DNA of 64,000 bases from an uncultured Anaerolineae bacterium (lineage in GTDB: Bacteria > Chloroflexota > Anaerolineae > Aggregatilineales > Phototrophicaceae), in the NCBI GenBank assembly GCA_934216615.1, contig CAKQCB010000003.1, positions 496,001 through 560,000 of the forward strand. The letters are read 5' to 3'. The notes beneath the pieces are model-generated. The model was not told the origin of the DNA. It was given only the letters and a program-made list of their open reading frames with translations, and did not search any database. The position numbers and the translations under genes were made by a program. This document shows, piece by piece, positions 35,852 to 45,356 of this stretch (its first letter is position 1; every line of letters starts with the position of its first letter).

Positions 35852-36820
35852 ATGAAACGAATTGCAGTTATGACTAGCGGGGGCGATTCCCCAGGGATGA
35901 ACGCGGCGATCCGCGCTATCGTCCGTACCGGACTTGAATATGACATTGAAACCTACGGTATTCGTCAAGGGTATGCGGGGTTGCTCAATGGTGACTTTGA
36001 ACTTCTCACCAGCGTCGCAGTGAGCGGTATCTTGCAACGTGGGGGCACAGTTTTACAAACCGCCCGTAATGCAGAATTTAAAACAGAACAAGGACAGCGT
36101 AAAGGTTTACGTCGCCTGAATGAAAAAGGCATTGAAGGGCTGATCGTGATTGGCGGGAATGGCAGCCTCACAGGGGGCCAGAGACTTCATGAATTAGGTA
36201 TGCCTGTGATCGGTATTCCGGGCAGTATCGACAATGACATCTATGGAACGGATATGTCCGTTGGCGTCGATACCACGCTCAACACGATTTTAGATTCATT
36301 GGATCGCCTGCGCGATACCGCGACGTCTCATCAACGGGCCTTCATTATTGAAGTGATGGGGCGTAATTGTGGTTATCTCGCCTTGATGGGCGCCATCCTC
36401 GGCGGAGCTGAAGTGGTCGTCACGCCTGAACGCGCCCCCTCTATGGCAGAGATTGCCACCGCCTTAGAAGATGCGTACGTTCGCGGAAAAACCCACGCGA
36501 TTGCGGTCGTTGCCGAAGGTGCGCCGTACCGTGTCACCGAACTTGCAGAATTTTTGAGCAATAAGGCAACCATCGGCTTTGAAATCCGTTTGACCATTCT
36601 CGGGCATGTCCAACGTGGGGGAAGCCCAACCGCGTTTGATCGTCTTTTGGCAACCCGTATGGGCGTCAAAGCCGTTCGCACCCTGCATGAAGGACAAAGC
36701 GGGGTGATGGTCGCCCTCTCCGGTCGTGAGATCAAAACCATCCCTCTGACCGATGCCATCAGCCAACTGCGACCGATTGGCGAAAGTTACTTTGAGATGG
36801 AGAAATTCCTCTCGCGCTAA
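35852..36820 (+). CDS. pfkA: 6-phosphofructokinase
   Basis: From the ATG at 35852 the protein is 322 residues, the normal bacterial PFK length, beginning RIAVMTSGGDSPGMNAAIRA. A frame extends 30 codons upstream but has no family similarity and would include the hairpins. Other marks: GGNGSLTGGQRL, the catalytic loop PGSIDNDIYGTDMSVGVDT, EVMGRNCGYLA and LGHVQRGGSPTAFDR. The GGNGS loop in place of GGDGS and the Gly-rich ATP site suggest ATP as donor, though PPi use cannot be excluded. It commits glucose-derived carbon to glycolysis. Strong terminator follows. Confidence 0.93.
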   Translation: MKRIAVMTSGGDSPGMNAAIRAIVRTGLEYDIETYGIRQGYAGLLNGDFELLTSVAVSGILQRGGTVLQTARNAEFKTEQGQRKGLRRLNEKGIEGLIVIGGNGSLTGGQRLHELGMPVIGIPGSIDNDIYGTDMSVGVDTTLNTILDSLDRLRDTATSHQRAFIIEVMGRNCGYLALMGAILGGAEVVVTPERAPSMAEIATALEDAYVRGKTHAIAVVAEGAPYRVTELAEFLSNKATIGFEIRLTILGHVQRGGSPTAFDRLLATRMGVKAVRTLHEGQSGVMVALSGREIKTIPLTDAISQLRPIGESYFEMEKFLSR

Positions 36821-36822
36821 GC

Positions 36823-36863
36823 AAAAACGCAAACCATGTCTAGGTGACATGGTTTGCGTTTTT
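36823..36863. terminator. Bidirectional terminator after pfkA
   Basis: A perfect 18-bp stem (AAAAACGCAAACCATGTC with its complement) around the loop TAGGT, with A and T runs on both sides. The right arm reaches the stop codon of the convergent gene. Confidence 0.95.
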
Positions 36864-37740
36864 ATAACCCCAAATAGTCGGCTAACCCGTTAGGCGTATT
36901 GGTGGTGAATAAATCAACCCCGTTTTGAAATAACCGTACTGCCTTTTCAAGGGTGTCGCTTTTGCCTACATCCAAGGTCCACGCATCCAGTAATAAATCA
37001 TGTTCATGTAACCAAGTCGCCAGATTGAACCCGTCATCCAAGAGTTGAATGAGCAGATGGTGATTCACGTACCACACTTCAGCAGAGGACACTTGCCCTC
37101 TCAATATTTCACAGCGCGCATTGAAGTATTCGGTTGAAGTCATCGTTCGGCTGTCCGCCAGCGGATCGTCATCTAAGTAACCGTATGCGCCAAGTCGGTG
37201 CGGTGGAACCCCAGACGCATCCCATGAACGGGGCGCATCCCAATACAATTGGATGTCAAACCCTAACTTCACATCAGGGGCGAGTGCGTGCAAGCGACGC
37301 AAATGCCAGTCCGCCGTAGAAGAGATGATCACTTGGTCTTTAATTGGCTCGATCAACATGAGCAGGCGGGATAAAGGTTCATCATCGTTGAAAGCATCAA
37401 GACATTTAAAATCCAACTGTAACTGCGCTTGATGATCAAATTCTTCAAACAACCTGACGACGGCGCTCAATAACGGCGGGCGGTAAGGTGTAATCACTTG
37501 GCGGTGTTGGATGAACAAGTCTTGCACTGTGTATGGCGTCGTCTCTATCACCCGTCCCTGCCCTGAAGTTTCCCTCTCAAGGTGAGCATCGTGAACTAAT
37601 AAATAATCCTTGTGTTTGAGTGGAAAGACATCCACTTCGATATGGGTTGCACCCGCTTCTAGGCATGCGCGTATCGCTTCTAAACTATTGGGCGGGAACG
37701 GTGAACCGTCTAAGGCGCCTTTGTGATGCACGATCATCAT
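36862..37740 (-). CDS. Glycerophosphodiester phosphodiesterase
   Basis: The 292-residue protein has the GDPD catalytic barrel features: an N-terminal VHHKGALDGSPFPPNSLEAI in which the first His of the usual HRG is replaced by HHKG, the metal-binding EVDVF, catalytic His in LLVHDAHLERET, and QLDFK. It releases glycerol-3-phosphate from deacylated phospholipids. No signal peptide, so cytosolic. The C-terminal TWLHEHDLLLDAWTLD and DLFTTNTPNGL follow the family. Convergent with pfkA through a shared terminator. Confidence 0.85.
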   Translation of the reverse strand: MMIVHHKGALDGSPFPPNSLEAIRACLEAGATHIEVDVFPLKHKDYLLVHDAHLERETSGQGRVIETTPYTVQDLFIQHRQVITPYRPPLLSAVVRLFEEFDHQAQLQLDFKCLDAFNDDEPLSRLLMLIEPIKDQVIISSTADWHLRRLHALAPDVKLGFDIQLYWDAPRSWDASGVPPHRLGAYGYLDDDPLADSRTMTSTEYFNARCEILRGQVSSAEVWYVNHHLLIQLLDDGFNLATWLHEHDLLLDAWTLDVGKSDTLEKAVRLFQNGVDLFTTNTPNGLADYLGL

Positions 37741-37991
37741 ATGGCTTGCACTCTACATCTGTTTGTTAAGGAAAGTTACTATTCAAGAGGTAATGATTAA
37801 TTCAGACAAAATTATATTTTCCTTAATGGCATAGATACACTCGCTATCATGTAAAAAAATTATCCCCATGACTTTAATTATAGATTTGAGCAGTGGCGTA
37901 GAAAACCTTTTGGGTTTATATGAAGATGATATCGATAAAACCCAACAGTAGGGTTATTTTATGGATATCAGCCCAAGGAGATTCACGTTAC

Positions 37992-39005
37992 ATGATTAAA
38001 TTAAAGTTTGCCGCAGTGTTATTCGGCACACTCCTCATTTCGAGTGTTGCCAGCGCCCAAGATGCTGAAACCCTCACGATTTATTCTGGCCGTGGGGAAT
38101 CTCTCGTTGGCCCAATCATCGCTCAATTTAGCGAACAAACAGGGATCGAAGTCGAAGTTCTTTACGGCAATACAGCGGGAATCGCCAATCAAATTATTGA
38201 AGAAGGTGCAAATAGCCCTGCAGATGTCTATTATGGGCAAGATGGTGGCGCACTCGGCGCATTAGCGCAAGCAGGTTTATTAGCCGAACTTCCCGCCGAA
38301 ATTTTGGATCAAGTTGATCCTGCTTTCCGTTCACCCAATGGCGAATGGGTGGGAACCACCTTACGCGCCCGCGTGTTGGTTTATAACCCTGTCTTGGTTG
38401 AAGAATTAGGTTTGGAATTGCCAAACTCGATTTTAGACCTTGTGAACCCAGAATATGCGGGGTTGGTCGGTTGGGCACCTGAAAATGCTTCCTTGCAAGC
38501 TCAAGTGACTGCGCTCCGCGTTTTGATCGGTGAAGAAGCGACTGCTGAATGGTTAGACGGCATGGTTGCCAATGAAGCTGTCAGCTTTGGAAGCAGCAAC
38601 GGCAACTTGTATCAAGCTGTTGGCGCGGGCGAAATCCCCTTTGGGATCAGCAACCATTATTATTTATTCGGTATCATCGCCGCGAACCCTGACCTACAAT
38701 TAGCACAACACATCTTCCCAGAAGGAGATGCGGGCGCTTTGGTGAATGTTGCGGGTGCGGGTGTTCTCGCTTCGAGCGATCAACCGGAATTGGCTCAAGC
38801 CTTCATAGACTTCTTATTAAGCCCTGTTGCACAACAATATTTCACCACCACCAATTATGAATATCCTGTGGTCGAAGGCATCATCACCAATCCGTTATTG
38901 ATCCCGCTCACCTCAATTCAAACCCCTGAAATTGACCTCAGCGATCTTGCGGACTTGCAAACCACCCTCGAAATGATTGAGGAAAGTGGCGCGCTAGACG
39001 GTTAG
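37992..39005 (+). CDS. Fe3+-type ABC transporter substrate-binding protein
   Basis: The 337-residue protein begins with a Sec signal peptide (MIKLKFAAVLFGTLLISSVASAQ) and matches the FbpA/FutA group of periplasmic or lipoprotein-like binding proteins: LTIYSGRGESLVGPII, ADVYYGQDGGALGAL and the Tyr pair NHYYLFGI that in the family coordinates iron. No lipobox is seen. I use the ATG at 37992, with CCAAGGAG upstream, not the in-frame ATG at 37920. First gene of a three-gene operon. A palindromic AAAATTATATTTT at 37808-37820 upstream could be a Fur-type site. Confidence 0.85.
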   Translation: MIKLKFAAVLFGTLLISSVASAQDAETLTIYSGRGESLVGPIIAQFSEQTGIEVEVLYGNTAGIANQIIEEGANSPADVYYGQDGGALGALAQAGLLAELPAEILDQVDPAFRSPNGEWVGTTLRARVLVYNPVLVEELGLELPNSILDLVNPEYAGLVGWAPENASLQAQVTALRVLIGEEATAEWLDGMVANEAVSFGSSNGNLYQAVGAGEIPFGISNHYYLFGIIAANPDLQLAQHIFPEGDAGALVNVAGAGVLASSDQPELAQAFIDFLLSPVAQQYFTTTNYEYPVVEGIITNPLLIPLTSIQTPEIDLSDLADLQTTLEMIEESGALDG

Positions 39006-39025
39006 TTGCTTCTTTAGATATTTTT

Positions 39026-39066
39026 AATTGCCGAAGCGGTCAGTTGTTTCGGCAATTTCTATTTTT
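39026..39066 (+). terminator. Attenuating hairpin between binding-protein and permease genes
   Basis: AATTGCCGAA, a 12-base loop and TTCGGCAATT are followed by TCTATTTTT. It should stop part of the transcripts after the binding-protein gene. Confidence 0.65.
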
Positions 39067-39076
39067 CGAGTCTTGA

Positions 39077-40693
39077 ATGGATCATCTCAACCACAAATAC
39101 AATTTTGTGCTTAGAGCCTCTCCCTTTCGGTGGGATTTAAAAAAGATATTCATTGGGTTCCTCGCTCTCACTGTTGTTTTACTCATCTCTTTACCGCTGG
39201 TTTACTTACTTGTGCGGGCACTTGAAAGTGGTGAGCAAGGAGTTGAATATCTTTTACGTCCGCGCACCATCACGATCTTCGTCAACAGCATCATTCTCAC
39301 TGTGATTGTTGTGGTTGCTTCGGGCATCATCGGGTTGGCCTTTGCGTGGTTCACAACCCGAACAACATTGCCTTTTAAGCGGGTGTTTCTCATCCTTGGG
39401 TTATTACCAATGGTGATCCCTTCGTATATCGGCTCGCTCACGCTCATTGAATTTTTCGGCCCTGTGGGCATCTTACAAAAAGTGCTGGCACCACTCGGCA
39501 TACAACGTCTACCTGAAATTTATGGATTAGGCGGGGCTGCCTTCGCTATCACCTTATTCACCTATCCCTACTTTGTTTTACCTCTGCGCGCCGCGTTGCT
39601 CAATATGGATCAAAGTTTAGAAGAGGCGGCCCAGTCGTTAGGATGCTCTCGACAACAAATTTTCTGGCGCATTATTTTCCCCATTTTACGACCTTCATTA
39701 GCGGTAGGCGCACTGCTCACAGCGCTGTATACACTCAGTGATTTTGGCGCGGTCATGGTGATGCGTTATAACGCTTTCTCGCGTGCGATTTATATTGCCT
39801 ATGAAAGCTCGTTTGACCGTAACCGCGCGGCCATTTTGGCGCTCGTCTTGGTTGCCTTCACCCTCTTTTTGACGGTCTTGGAACGTCGTGCCGGAAGGTC
39901 GATCCGTACTTACCGTATCGGAAAAGGAACAACGCGCAAAGCCAAACCTATTGACATCGGAAAATGGCAGTTCCCCGCGATTATTTTTTTGAGCATCCCG
40001 ATTATGCTGGGTGTGATTCTGCCCATCAGCATCTTGTTCAACTGGGCGCTGAACCCCGTGACATCCACCATTGATATGCGCTTAGGTGAGGCCAGTTGGA
40101 ATGCAGGCACATCCAGCGCAATCACCGCTATGACCTGTGCGCTCATGGCACTTCCGCTCGTCCTATTGAACCGTCAATTTGCATCGCGGGCTTCGCGTGG
40201 TTTGATGAGTTTATCGTACATAGGCAATGCGCTACCCGGCGTCGCGGTTGGGCTTGCACTGGTTTTTTTTGGGGCGAACGCGTTCCCCAATTTGTATCAA
40301 ACCTTACCCTTGCTCATCCTCGGTTATGCGATTCGATTTCTGCCTTATAGCCTCGGCTCAACCCAAACCGCCTTCGCCCGCATCAACCCCGCGCTTGAGG
40401 AAGTTGCGCAAAGTTTAGGCGCAAGTAGTCTACGAATCTTATGGAGGATCACACTGCCTTTAGCGTGGACAGGCATCACCGCAGGGATGGGGTTGGTCTT
40501 TTTGAATACCATGAAAGAACTGCCGACCACATTAATGTTAGCTCCGATTGGTTTTGTAACCCCAGCAACCCGTATTTGGATGGCTTCGGAATCCGCATAT
40601 TTAAGCCTTATTGGACAACCTGGGTTGATTTTGATCGCCTTATCTTGTGTAGGGCTTATAATCATCCTCTGGCGAGATGCGTATGTGCGTTAG
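39077..40693 (+). CDS. Fe3+-type ABC transporter permease, two fused halves
   Basis: The 538-residue membrane protein has 12 hydrophobic segments in two homologous halves, as in FbpB. Each half carries an EAA loop that contacts the ATPase: EEAAQSLGCSRQQIFWRII near residue 180 and EEVAQSLGASSLRILWRIT near 440. A basic cytosolic linker near 270-290 joins the halves. The partner ATPase gene follows 24 bp downstream. Confidence 0.9.
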   Translation: MDHLNHKYNFVLRASPFRWDLKKIFIGFLALTVVLLISLPLVYLLVRALESGEQGVEYLLRPRTITIFVNSIILTVIVVVASGIIGLAFAWFTTRTTLPFKRVFLILGLLPMVIPSYIGSLTLIEFFGPVGILQKVLAPLGIQRLPEIYGLGGAAFAITLFTYPYFVLPLRAALLNMDQSLEEAAQSLGCSRQQIFWRIIFPILRPSLAVGALLTALYTLSDFGAVMVMRYNAFSRAIYIAYESSFDRNRAAILALVLVAFTLFLTVLERRAGRSIRTYRIGKGTTRKAKPIDIGKWQFPAIIFLSIPIMLGVILPISILFNWALNPVTSTIDMRLGEASWNAGTSSAITAMTCALMALPLVLLNRQFASRASRGLMSLSYIGNALPGVAVGLALVFFGANAFPNLYQTLPLLILGYAIRFLPYSLGSTQTAFARINPALEEVAQSLGASSLRILWRITLPLAWTGITAGMGLVFLNTMKELPTTLMLAPIGFVTPATRIWMASESAYLSLIGQPGLILIALSCVGLIIILWRDAYVR

Positions 40694-40717
40694 CATTCAT
40701 TAGGGTTGTAGCATTCC

Positions 40718-41743
40718 ATGAGTTTACTTGAATTAGACAATGTGCATTGTTCTTTCGATCATGTCCATGCGGTGAATGGCATTTCGTTATCCGTTAAAAC
40801 AGGGGAATTCATCACGATCTTAGGGCCGTCTGGGTGTGGAAAAACAACCACCTTGCGCTTAATCGCTGGTTTTGAAACGCCTACCCAAGGGACAATTACT
40901 TTAAAAAACCTTGTCGTTGCGGGGCCGAAAGCCTTTACCCCTCCCCAAGACCGTCATATTGGAATGGTTTTTCAAGATTATGCGCTGTTCCCGCATCTGA
41001 ACGTGGGGCAGAACATCGCGTTCGGGTTACCCAAAGAACATCAAACGGGGCGGATTCAGGAAATTCTTGCGCTGGTGGGCTTATCCGGTTATGAAAAGCG
41101 GATGCCCTATCAGCTTTCAGGAGGTGAACAACAACGGGTCGCGATTGCCCGCGCATTAGCCCCACAGCCCGACTTACTCTTATTAGACGAACCTTTTTCA
41201 AATTTAGATACCACGTTGAGAATGCAGGTACGCTCGGAAATCCGTAACATTTTGCGCCAGGCAAATACCACCTGTATTTTTGTGACGCACGCACAAGATG
41301 AAGCGTTAAGTTTGTCTGACGGCGTTGCGGTGATGTTTCAAGGCAAGATTGCGCAGTTTTCATCCCCACATGCACTTTATGAACAGCCGTCATCCCCTAA
41401 AGTTGCTGAATTTATTGGCGAAGCAAACTTTATTGAGGGGACCGCGAATGGCAAAACAGCACATTGTCTATTTGGGAACATCCCCTTAAGTAATGAAGCG
41501 TATGGCGCGGTAACGTTATTAGTTCGACCCGAGTGGCTCCAAATCGTTGACGCTTCTGAAGCACAAATTTCAATGCGTGTAATATGGAGTGAATACTATG
41601 GGCATGACCAACGGGTTGGGTTCATGACCGATGCGGGCGTTTCATTTATCGCGCGCATCAACGGGGTTGAGAACTACAGTGTTGGGGATAGGTTCTATTT
41701 AAAAGTTCGTAAACCTCTCATTGCTTATAATAACATAACGTAA
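40718..41743 (+). CDS. Fe3+-type ABC transporter ATP-binding protein
   Basis: The 341-residue ATPase has Walker A GPSGCGKTTT near 35-44, the signature LSGGEQQRVAIARAL near 133, Walker B LLLLDEPFSNLD near 157 and the switch His in FVTHAQDEA. The C-terminal 110 residues are a TOBE-type regulatory domain, as in FbpC. It energises the permease encoded just upstream. Confidence 0.93.
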   Translation: MSLLELDNVHCSFDHVHAVNGISLSVKTGEFITILGPSGCGKTTTLRLIAGFETPTQGTITLKNLVVAGPKAFTPPQDRHIGMVFQDYALFPHLNVGQNIAFGLPKEHQTGRIQEILALVGLSGYEKRMPYQLSGGEQQRVAIARALAPQPDLLLLDEPFSNLDTTLRMQVRSEIRNILRQANTTCIFVTHAQDEALSLSDGVAVMFQGKIAQFSSPHALYEQPSSPKVAEFIGEANFIEGTANGKTAHCLFGNIPLSNEAYGAVTLLVRPEWLQIVDASEAQISMRVIWSEYYGHDQRVGFMTDAGVSFIARINGVENYSVGDRFYLKVRKPLIAYNNIT

Positions 41744-41857
41744 ATTTGCAAATTTCATTTATATTACAAATTTCCCACAAATCAAACCATCATTCCATAT
41801 TGTCTTCTCACTTCTATGAGACAATGCACTTTTAAAGTAAGTGGTTATTGAAATTTT

Positions 41858-41879
41858 AGTACCATTACGGTACTTTTTT
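41858..41879 (+). terminator. Weak terminator after the iron transporter operon
   Basis: AGTACC-ATTAC-GGTACT followed by TTTTT, 115 bases after the ATPase stop. The stem is only 6 bp. Confidence 0.5.
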
Positions 41880-41983
41880 GGTAATGAATTTCATACACAC
41901 CAAATTATTAGCTACGCTAATATTAGTCTATGTGTGGATTTTACATAACCTAAAAATAATAATAAGGATTGTGGTGAGGTTTT

Positions 41984-44900
41984 ATGCCCTCTGTGGAAAA
42001 TACCATGTTGGCACCTCGCGCTTTTGATGTGATTTTGCGGGATCGACTGATTCAAAAGATCGAACTTGCGCAAGATCATAAGGTGACACTCATTTCTGCG
42101 CCTCCCGGGTATGGAAAAACCACACTCGCATCTCAATTTGCGTATGCAACAGATAATGTCGTTTGGCATACAGTAGAAGAACGCGAACGGGATTTTCCCA
42201 CATTCATCGCCGAATGTATTCGAGCGCTTCAAACCCTCATCCCCGACATTGATTTAGTCCTGAACCAAGGCCACCTAGAACCCGAAGAAACAGCCGCCCT
42301 CTTAGCCAATGCCTTACGCGCGTCGGTTAAGAATCATCTGTTCATTATTTTAGATGATATACATTTACTTCATAACGCCACCCAATGTGAAACATGGCTG
42401 AGGGCGTTTACGACGAACCTTCCACCGAAATGCCATCTCATCCTTCTGAGCCGTAGTATTCCAAAACTGCCGATTGCAGAGATGGTCGCGCGTCGTGAAG
42501 TGCTCGCGATTGGTCAAGAAGAACTACGCTTTACGCAAGAAGAAATCGTCGAACTCTCAAAGGTGGCATTTAATAATCCACAACCGTTAAGCACCATCCA
42601 GTCTTTGATGGAACGCTTAGAAGGCTGGCCTGCGGGGATCATCCTCGCGTTACAGCCTTTGCCCGCGCCGATTAGCCAAGCCTTTCTTTCAAGTGAGGAT
42701 GGGCCGGAAGCGTTATTTGATATTCTCGCCGGCATGATGCTCGACGCACAGCCACCGCCCCAGCAAGATTTTCTCTTTGCCTCCTCAACGTTTGATCGCT
42801 TTACGCCACCGCTCATCACACAAGTGCTCGGCATCCAAAACACGGCTTATTACACCTCCACTGCCCTCGTCAAAAATCTATTTTTAACGCGGGTTGGCGG
42901 GAAGTTGATGTATCACAACTTATTCCGAAACTTCCTACAGCGTACCATCGCCAAACGGAACCCTGAACTCTTTCAAACCATGCACTTGAAGGCGGGGCGC
43001 TGGTTTAGCCAAAATGACCAGCTCGAAGATGCGTTCGAGCATTTCCTCACCGCACAACAGCCTGAAGAAGCGGCGCTCGCGATTGAAACAGCCCTCTCCA
43101 CGTATTACACACAGGGCAAGTTTGAAGTTCTCCTGCGTTGGTATCATGCGCTGAGAGAACATGATATTCACAATGCGAATTTAGCCTACGTCGCAGCGAC
43201 GATTTATATCACCCAATCTAATTTTGAGCAGGCGCTCACCGCGCTGGATGAAGTCACCACCCTTGCCACACGCACAGGCAATGATCGACTTTTAGCGGAA
43301 GCCCGTTTACAACACGCACGTATTGATCTCCAAAAAGATCAACATTTGGCGGCCATCGCCCAAACGGAACACTTACTGCATCACAACCCTGATATTGAAA
43401 ACTTGTACGGGCGGGCTTATCGAATTCTTGGCAAAGCCTATTTTAAATTGGGACAAACCGATACCGCGCTGGCTCATTTTGAAAAAGCGATTCCCCTCAC
43501 GCGGAAATATGGCGATAAGCCGATGCTCGCCAATTTATTACAAGATGTCCAGTTGGTCTATCTACGGGTAGGACGGCTTACCGATGCGGGCGCATGTTTA
43601 CAAGAAGTCGTTGCGATTGCCCGAAGCCTGAATAGCAAATTGATGTTGGCGCAAGCGCTCAATGATCTTGGATATCACTATCATCAACATGGCGATTATG
43701 CCGAAGCGCTTACCACCCTCCAAGAAGGGTTCAGCATCGTCGCTTCCCTACAAAACCGCCGTGTAGAGAGTTATCTCTTATGGAGTCTCGCAGACTTACA
43801 GCGTGATTTAGGAACCTACCAAGAAGCGTGGCAACTCTACAACCGCGCCTTAGAATTTACCGCCAATCGCGAAGCGAGTTTACGCGCCAATTTACTCATC
43901 AATGCGTCGATCTTAAGGCGCTGGCAAGGCAATTTAGAAGAAGCGGAAATCCTCGCGGAAGAAGCCTATCTCTTAGCCGATGCCCTCTCTCTCGAACTGG
44001 AGAAGGTGACCGCCCATATTATGTATTGGGCATCCCATACCAGACAAGTAGGTACGCCAACCGCCCTTGAAGCGATCTATAGTCAGTTTGAGGCGTTGCA
44101 CAAACTCAAGGCATCGAGTGAAATGGCGATGGCGTTGATTTTGTGTGCTGACTTGTCGTTACAACTCAAAGATAAAGTCGCTACGAATGATTTCTTGTCA
44201 GAGGCAACACGGTTATTAGAAGAAGGCGCGCGCATCCAACCCGCCGCCGCTGAAATACTCCATTCACCTCAAATTGAATCGTACATCCGCGCCAACGCCA
44301 CACGGTTTGCTTCCCTGCTCAACCCCATCAATAAACTGCGCAAAACGATGGAAGCCAAATCCCGCGTGATCGAATTTACGGAAGATCATGCGCCAGAGTT
44401 CACCTACAATTTGCGCGTGTATACGTTGGGTCGCGAAAAACTGGAACAAGATAATATCCCTGTATTGCCCTCTCAATGGCGGGCGACAGCCGCCCGCGAG
44501 TTGTTCTTTTACTGGTTGTTCATCGGCCCGAAAACGCGCGAACAAACCAGCCTCGAATTCTGGCCGGATAGTTCTACCGCCAAAGTTCGCTCTAACTTCC
44601 ACACTACGCTTTACCGTGTGCGCCAAGCCTTAGGCGAAAATGTCGTCATCTTTGATAATGATCGTTATATGATCAATCCACAGTTGGATATTTGGTGTGA
44701 TGCGCACGAATTTCAGGAAATCATCCAGCGCGCACAGAATCAATCTGTACGAGATGCACGCACCGAAGACTTATATAAACGGGCTGTCAATTTATACCAA
44801 GGTGAGTTCTTGCCCGGGCTTGATGCAGAATGGCTGGTCAATTTACGGGAACGTCTCCACGAAGATTATATTGATGCGCTCTTTGGGCTGGGGTCTTGTG

Positions 44901-45130
44901 TCCAAGCACGAAGTGATTACAAACAGGCGGTTCGCATTTATAAACAGGTTTTGAAGATCGACCCCTTCCGCGAAGAAGTCCACCGCGCGGTCATGCAGTG
45001 TTTCTCTGAACAAGGTGAGCGACAAAAGGTGTATCAGCATTACAAATATATGCTGGAGGAATTCCATAAACACCTTGAAGTAGAACCTACCCGCGAAACC
45101 TTGCTGTATGCAAAAACGCTTCTACGGTAA
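41984..45130 (+). CDS. MalT-like ATPase-TPR regulator with C-terminal winged helix and BTAD
   Basis: The 1048-residue protein has a STAND-type ATPase at its N-terminus (Walker A SAPPGYGKTTLA near 38, Walker B FIILDDIHLLH near 120), about 12 TPR helices over 340-800, then an OmpR-like winged helix near 820-920 (TREQTSLEFWPDS, NFHTTLYRVRQALG) and a bacterial transcriptional activation domain near 930-1045 (YQGEFLPGLDAEW, RIYKQVLKIDPFREEVHRAVM). In SARP regulators the winged helix and BTAD are N-terminal; here they are at the end, where MalT carries its LuxR helix. It should be an inducer-activated transcription activator. Its target is unknown; the adjacent iron operon is a candidate. Confidence 0.85.
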   Translation: MPSVENTMLAPRAFDVILRDRLIQKIELAQDHKVTLISAPPGYGKTTLASQFAYATDNVVWHTVEERERDFPTFIAECIRALQTLIPDIDLVLNQGHLEPEETAALLANALRASVKNHLFIILDDIHLLHNATQCETWLRAFTTNLPPKCHLILLSRSIPKLPIAEMVARREVLAIGQEELRFTQEEIVELSKVAFNNPQPLSTIQSLMERLEGWPAGIILALQPLPAPISQAFLSSEDGPEALFDILAGMMLDAQPPPQQDFLFASSTFDRFTPPLITQVLGIQNTAYYTSTALVKNLFLTRVGGKLMYHNLFRNFLQRTIAKRNPELFQTMHLKAGRWFSQNDQLEDAFEHFLTAQQPEEAALAIETALSTYYTQGKFEVLLRWYHALREHDIHNANLAYVAATIYITQSNFEQALTALDEVTTLATRTGNDRLLAEARLQHARIDLQKDQHLAAIAQTEHLLHHNPDIENLYGRAYRILGKAYFKLGQTDTALAHFEKAIPLTRKYGDKPMLANLLQDVQLVYLRVGRLTDAGACLQEVVAIARSLNSKLMLAQALNDLGYHYHQHGDYAEALTTLQEGFSIVASLQNRRVESYLLWSLADLQRDLGTYQEAWQLYNRALEFTANREASLRANLLINASILRRWQGNLEEAEILAEEAYLLADALSLELEKVTAHIMYWASHTRQVGTPTALEAIYSQFEALHKLKASSEMAMALILCADLSLQLKDKVATNDFLSEATRLLEEGARIQPAAAEILHSPQIESYIRANATRFASLLNPINKLRKTMEAKSRVIEFTEDHAPEFTYNLRVYTLGREKLEQDNIPVLPSQWRATAARELFFYWLFIGPKTREQTSLEFWPDSSTAKVRSNFHTTLYRVRQALGENVVIFDNDRYMINPQLDIWCDAHEFQEIIQRAQNQSVRDARTEDLYKRAVNLYQGEFLPGLDAEWLVNLRERLHEDYIDALFGLGSCVQARSDYKQAVRIYKQVLKIDPFREEVHRAVMQCFSEQGERQKVYQHYKYMLEEFHKHLEVEPTRETLLYAKTLLR

Positions 45131-45160
45131 GCCTAGCCTGTCTACATTCGCCACAAAATA

Positions 45161-45285
45161 CCTCACCCGATAGCTAAGCCATCGTTCCCTCTCCGTGAGA
45201 GATGGTGAAAAGAGAACACGACTTGTTTTTGCCCTTGTCCTCTCCCCACGGAGAGGACGGCTAAGCGTCAGCGCAGCAGGTGAGG
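45161..45285. repeat. 125-bp palindrome-rich intergenic element
   Basis: The element is bounded by CCTCACC (45161-45167) and GGTGAGG (45279-45285). Inside are CTCTC-CGT-GAGAG (45189-45201) and GTCCTCTCC-CCAC-GGAGAGGAC (45237-45258). This is the CCTCACCC/CTCTCC family of palindromic intergenic repeats, found in many environmental bacteria. The remaining gap up to 45356 shows no gene. Confidence 0.6.
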
Positions 45286-45356
45286 TTATGAAATAGAGAG
45301 TGAAGCACATCTCCCCTGAAGGGTAGCCGCCAGATTGTCTCTCCCTAAACCTGATT

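Noticed and set aside
37808..37820. AAAATTATATTTT as a firm Fur box
   Set aside because: AT-rich palindromes of this size occur by chance in an AT-rich gap; only noted under the binding-protein gene.
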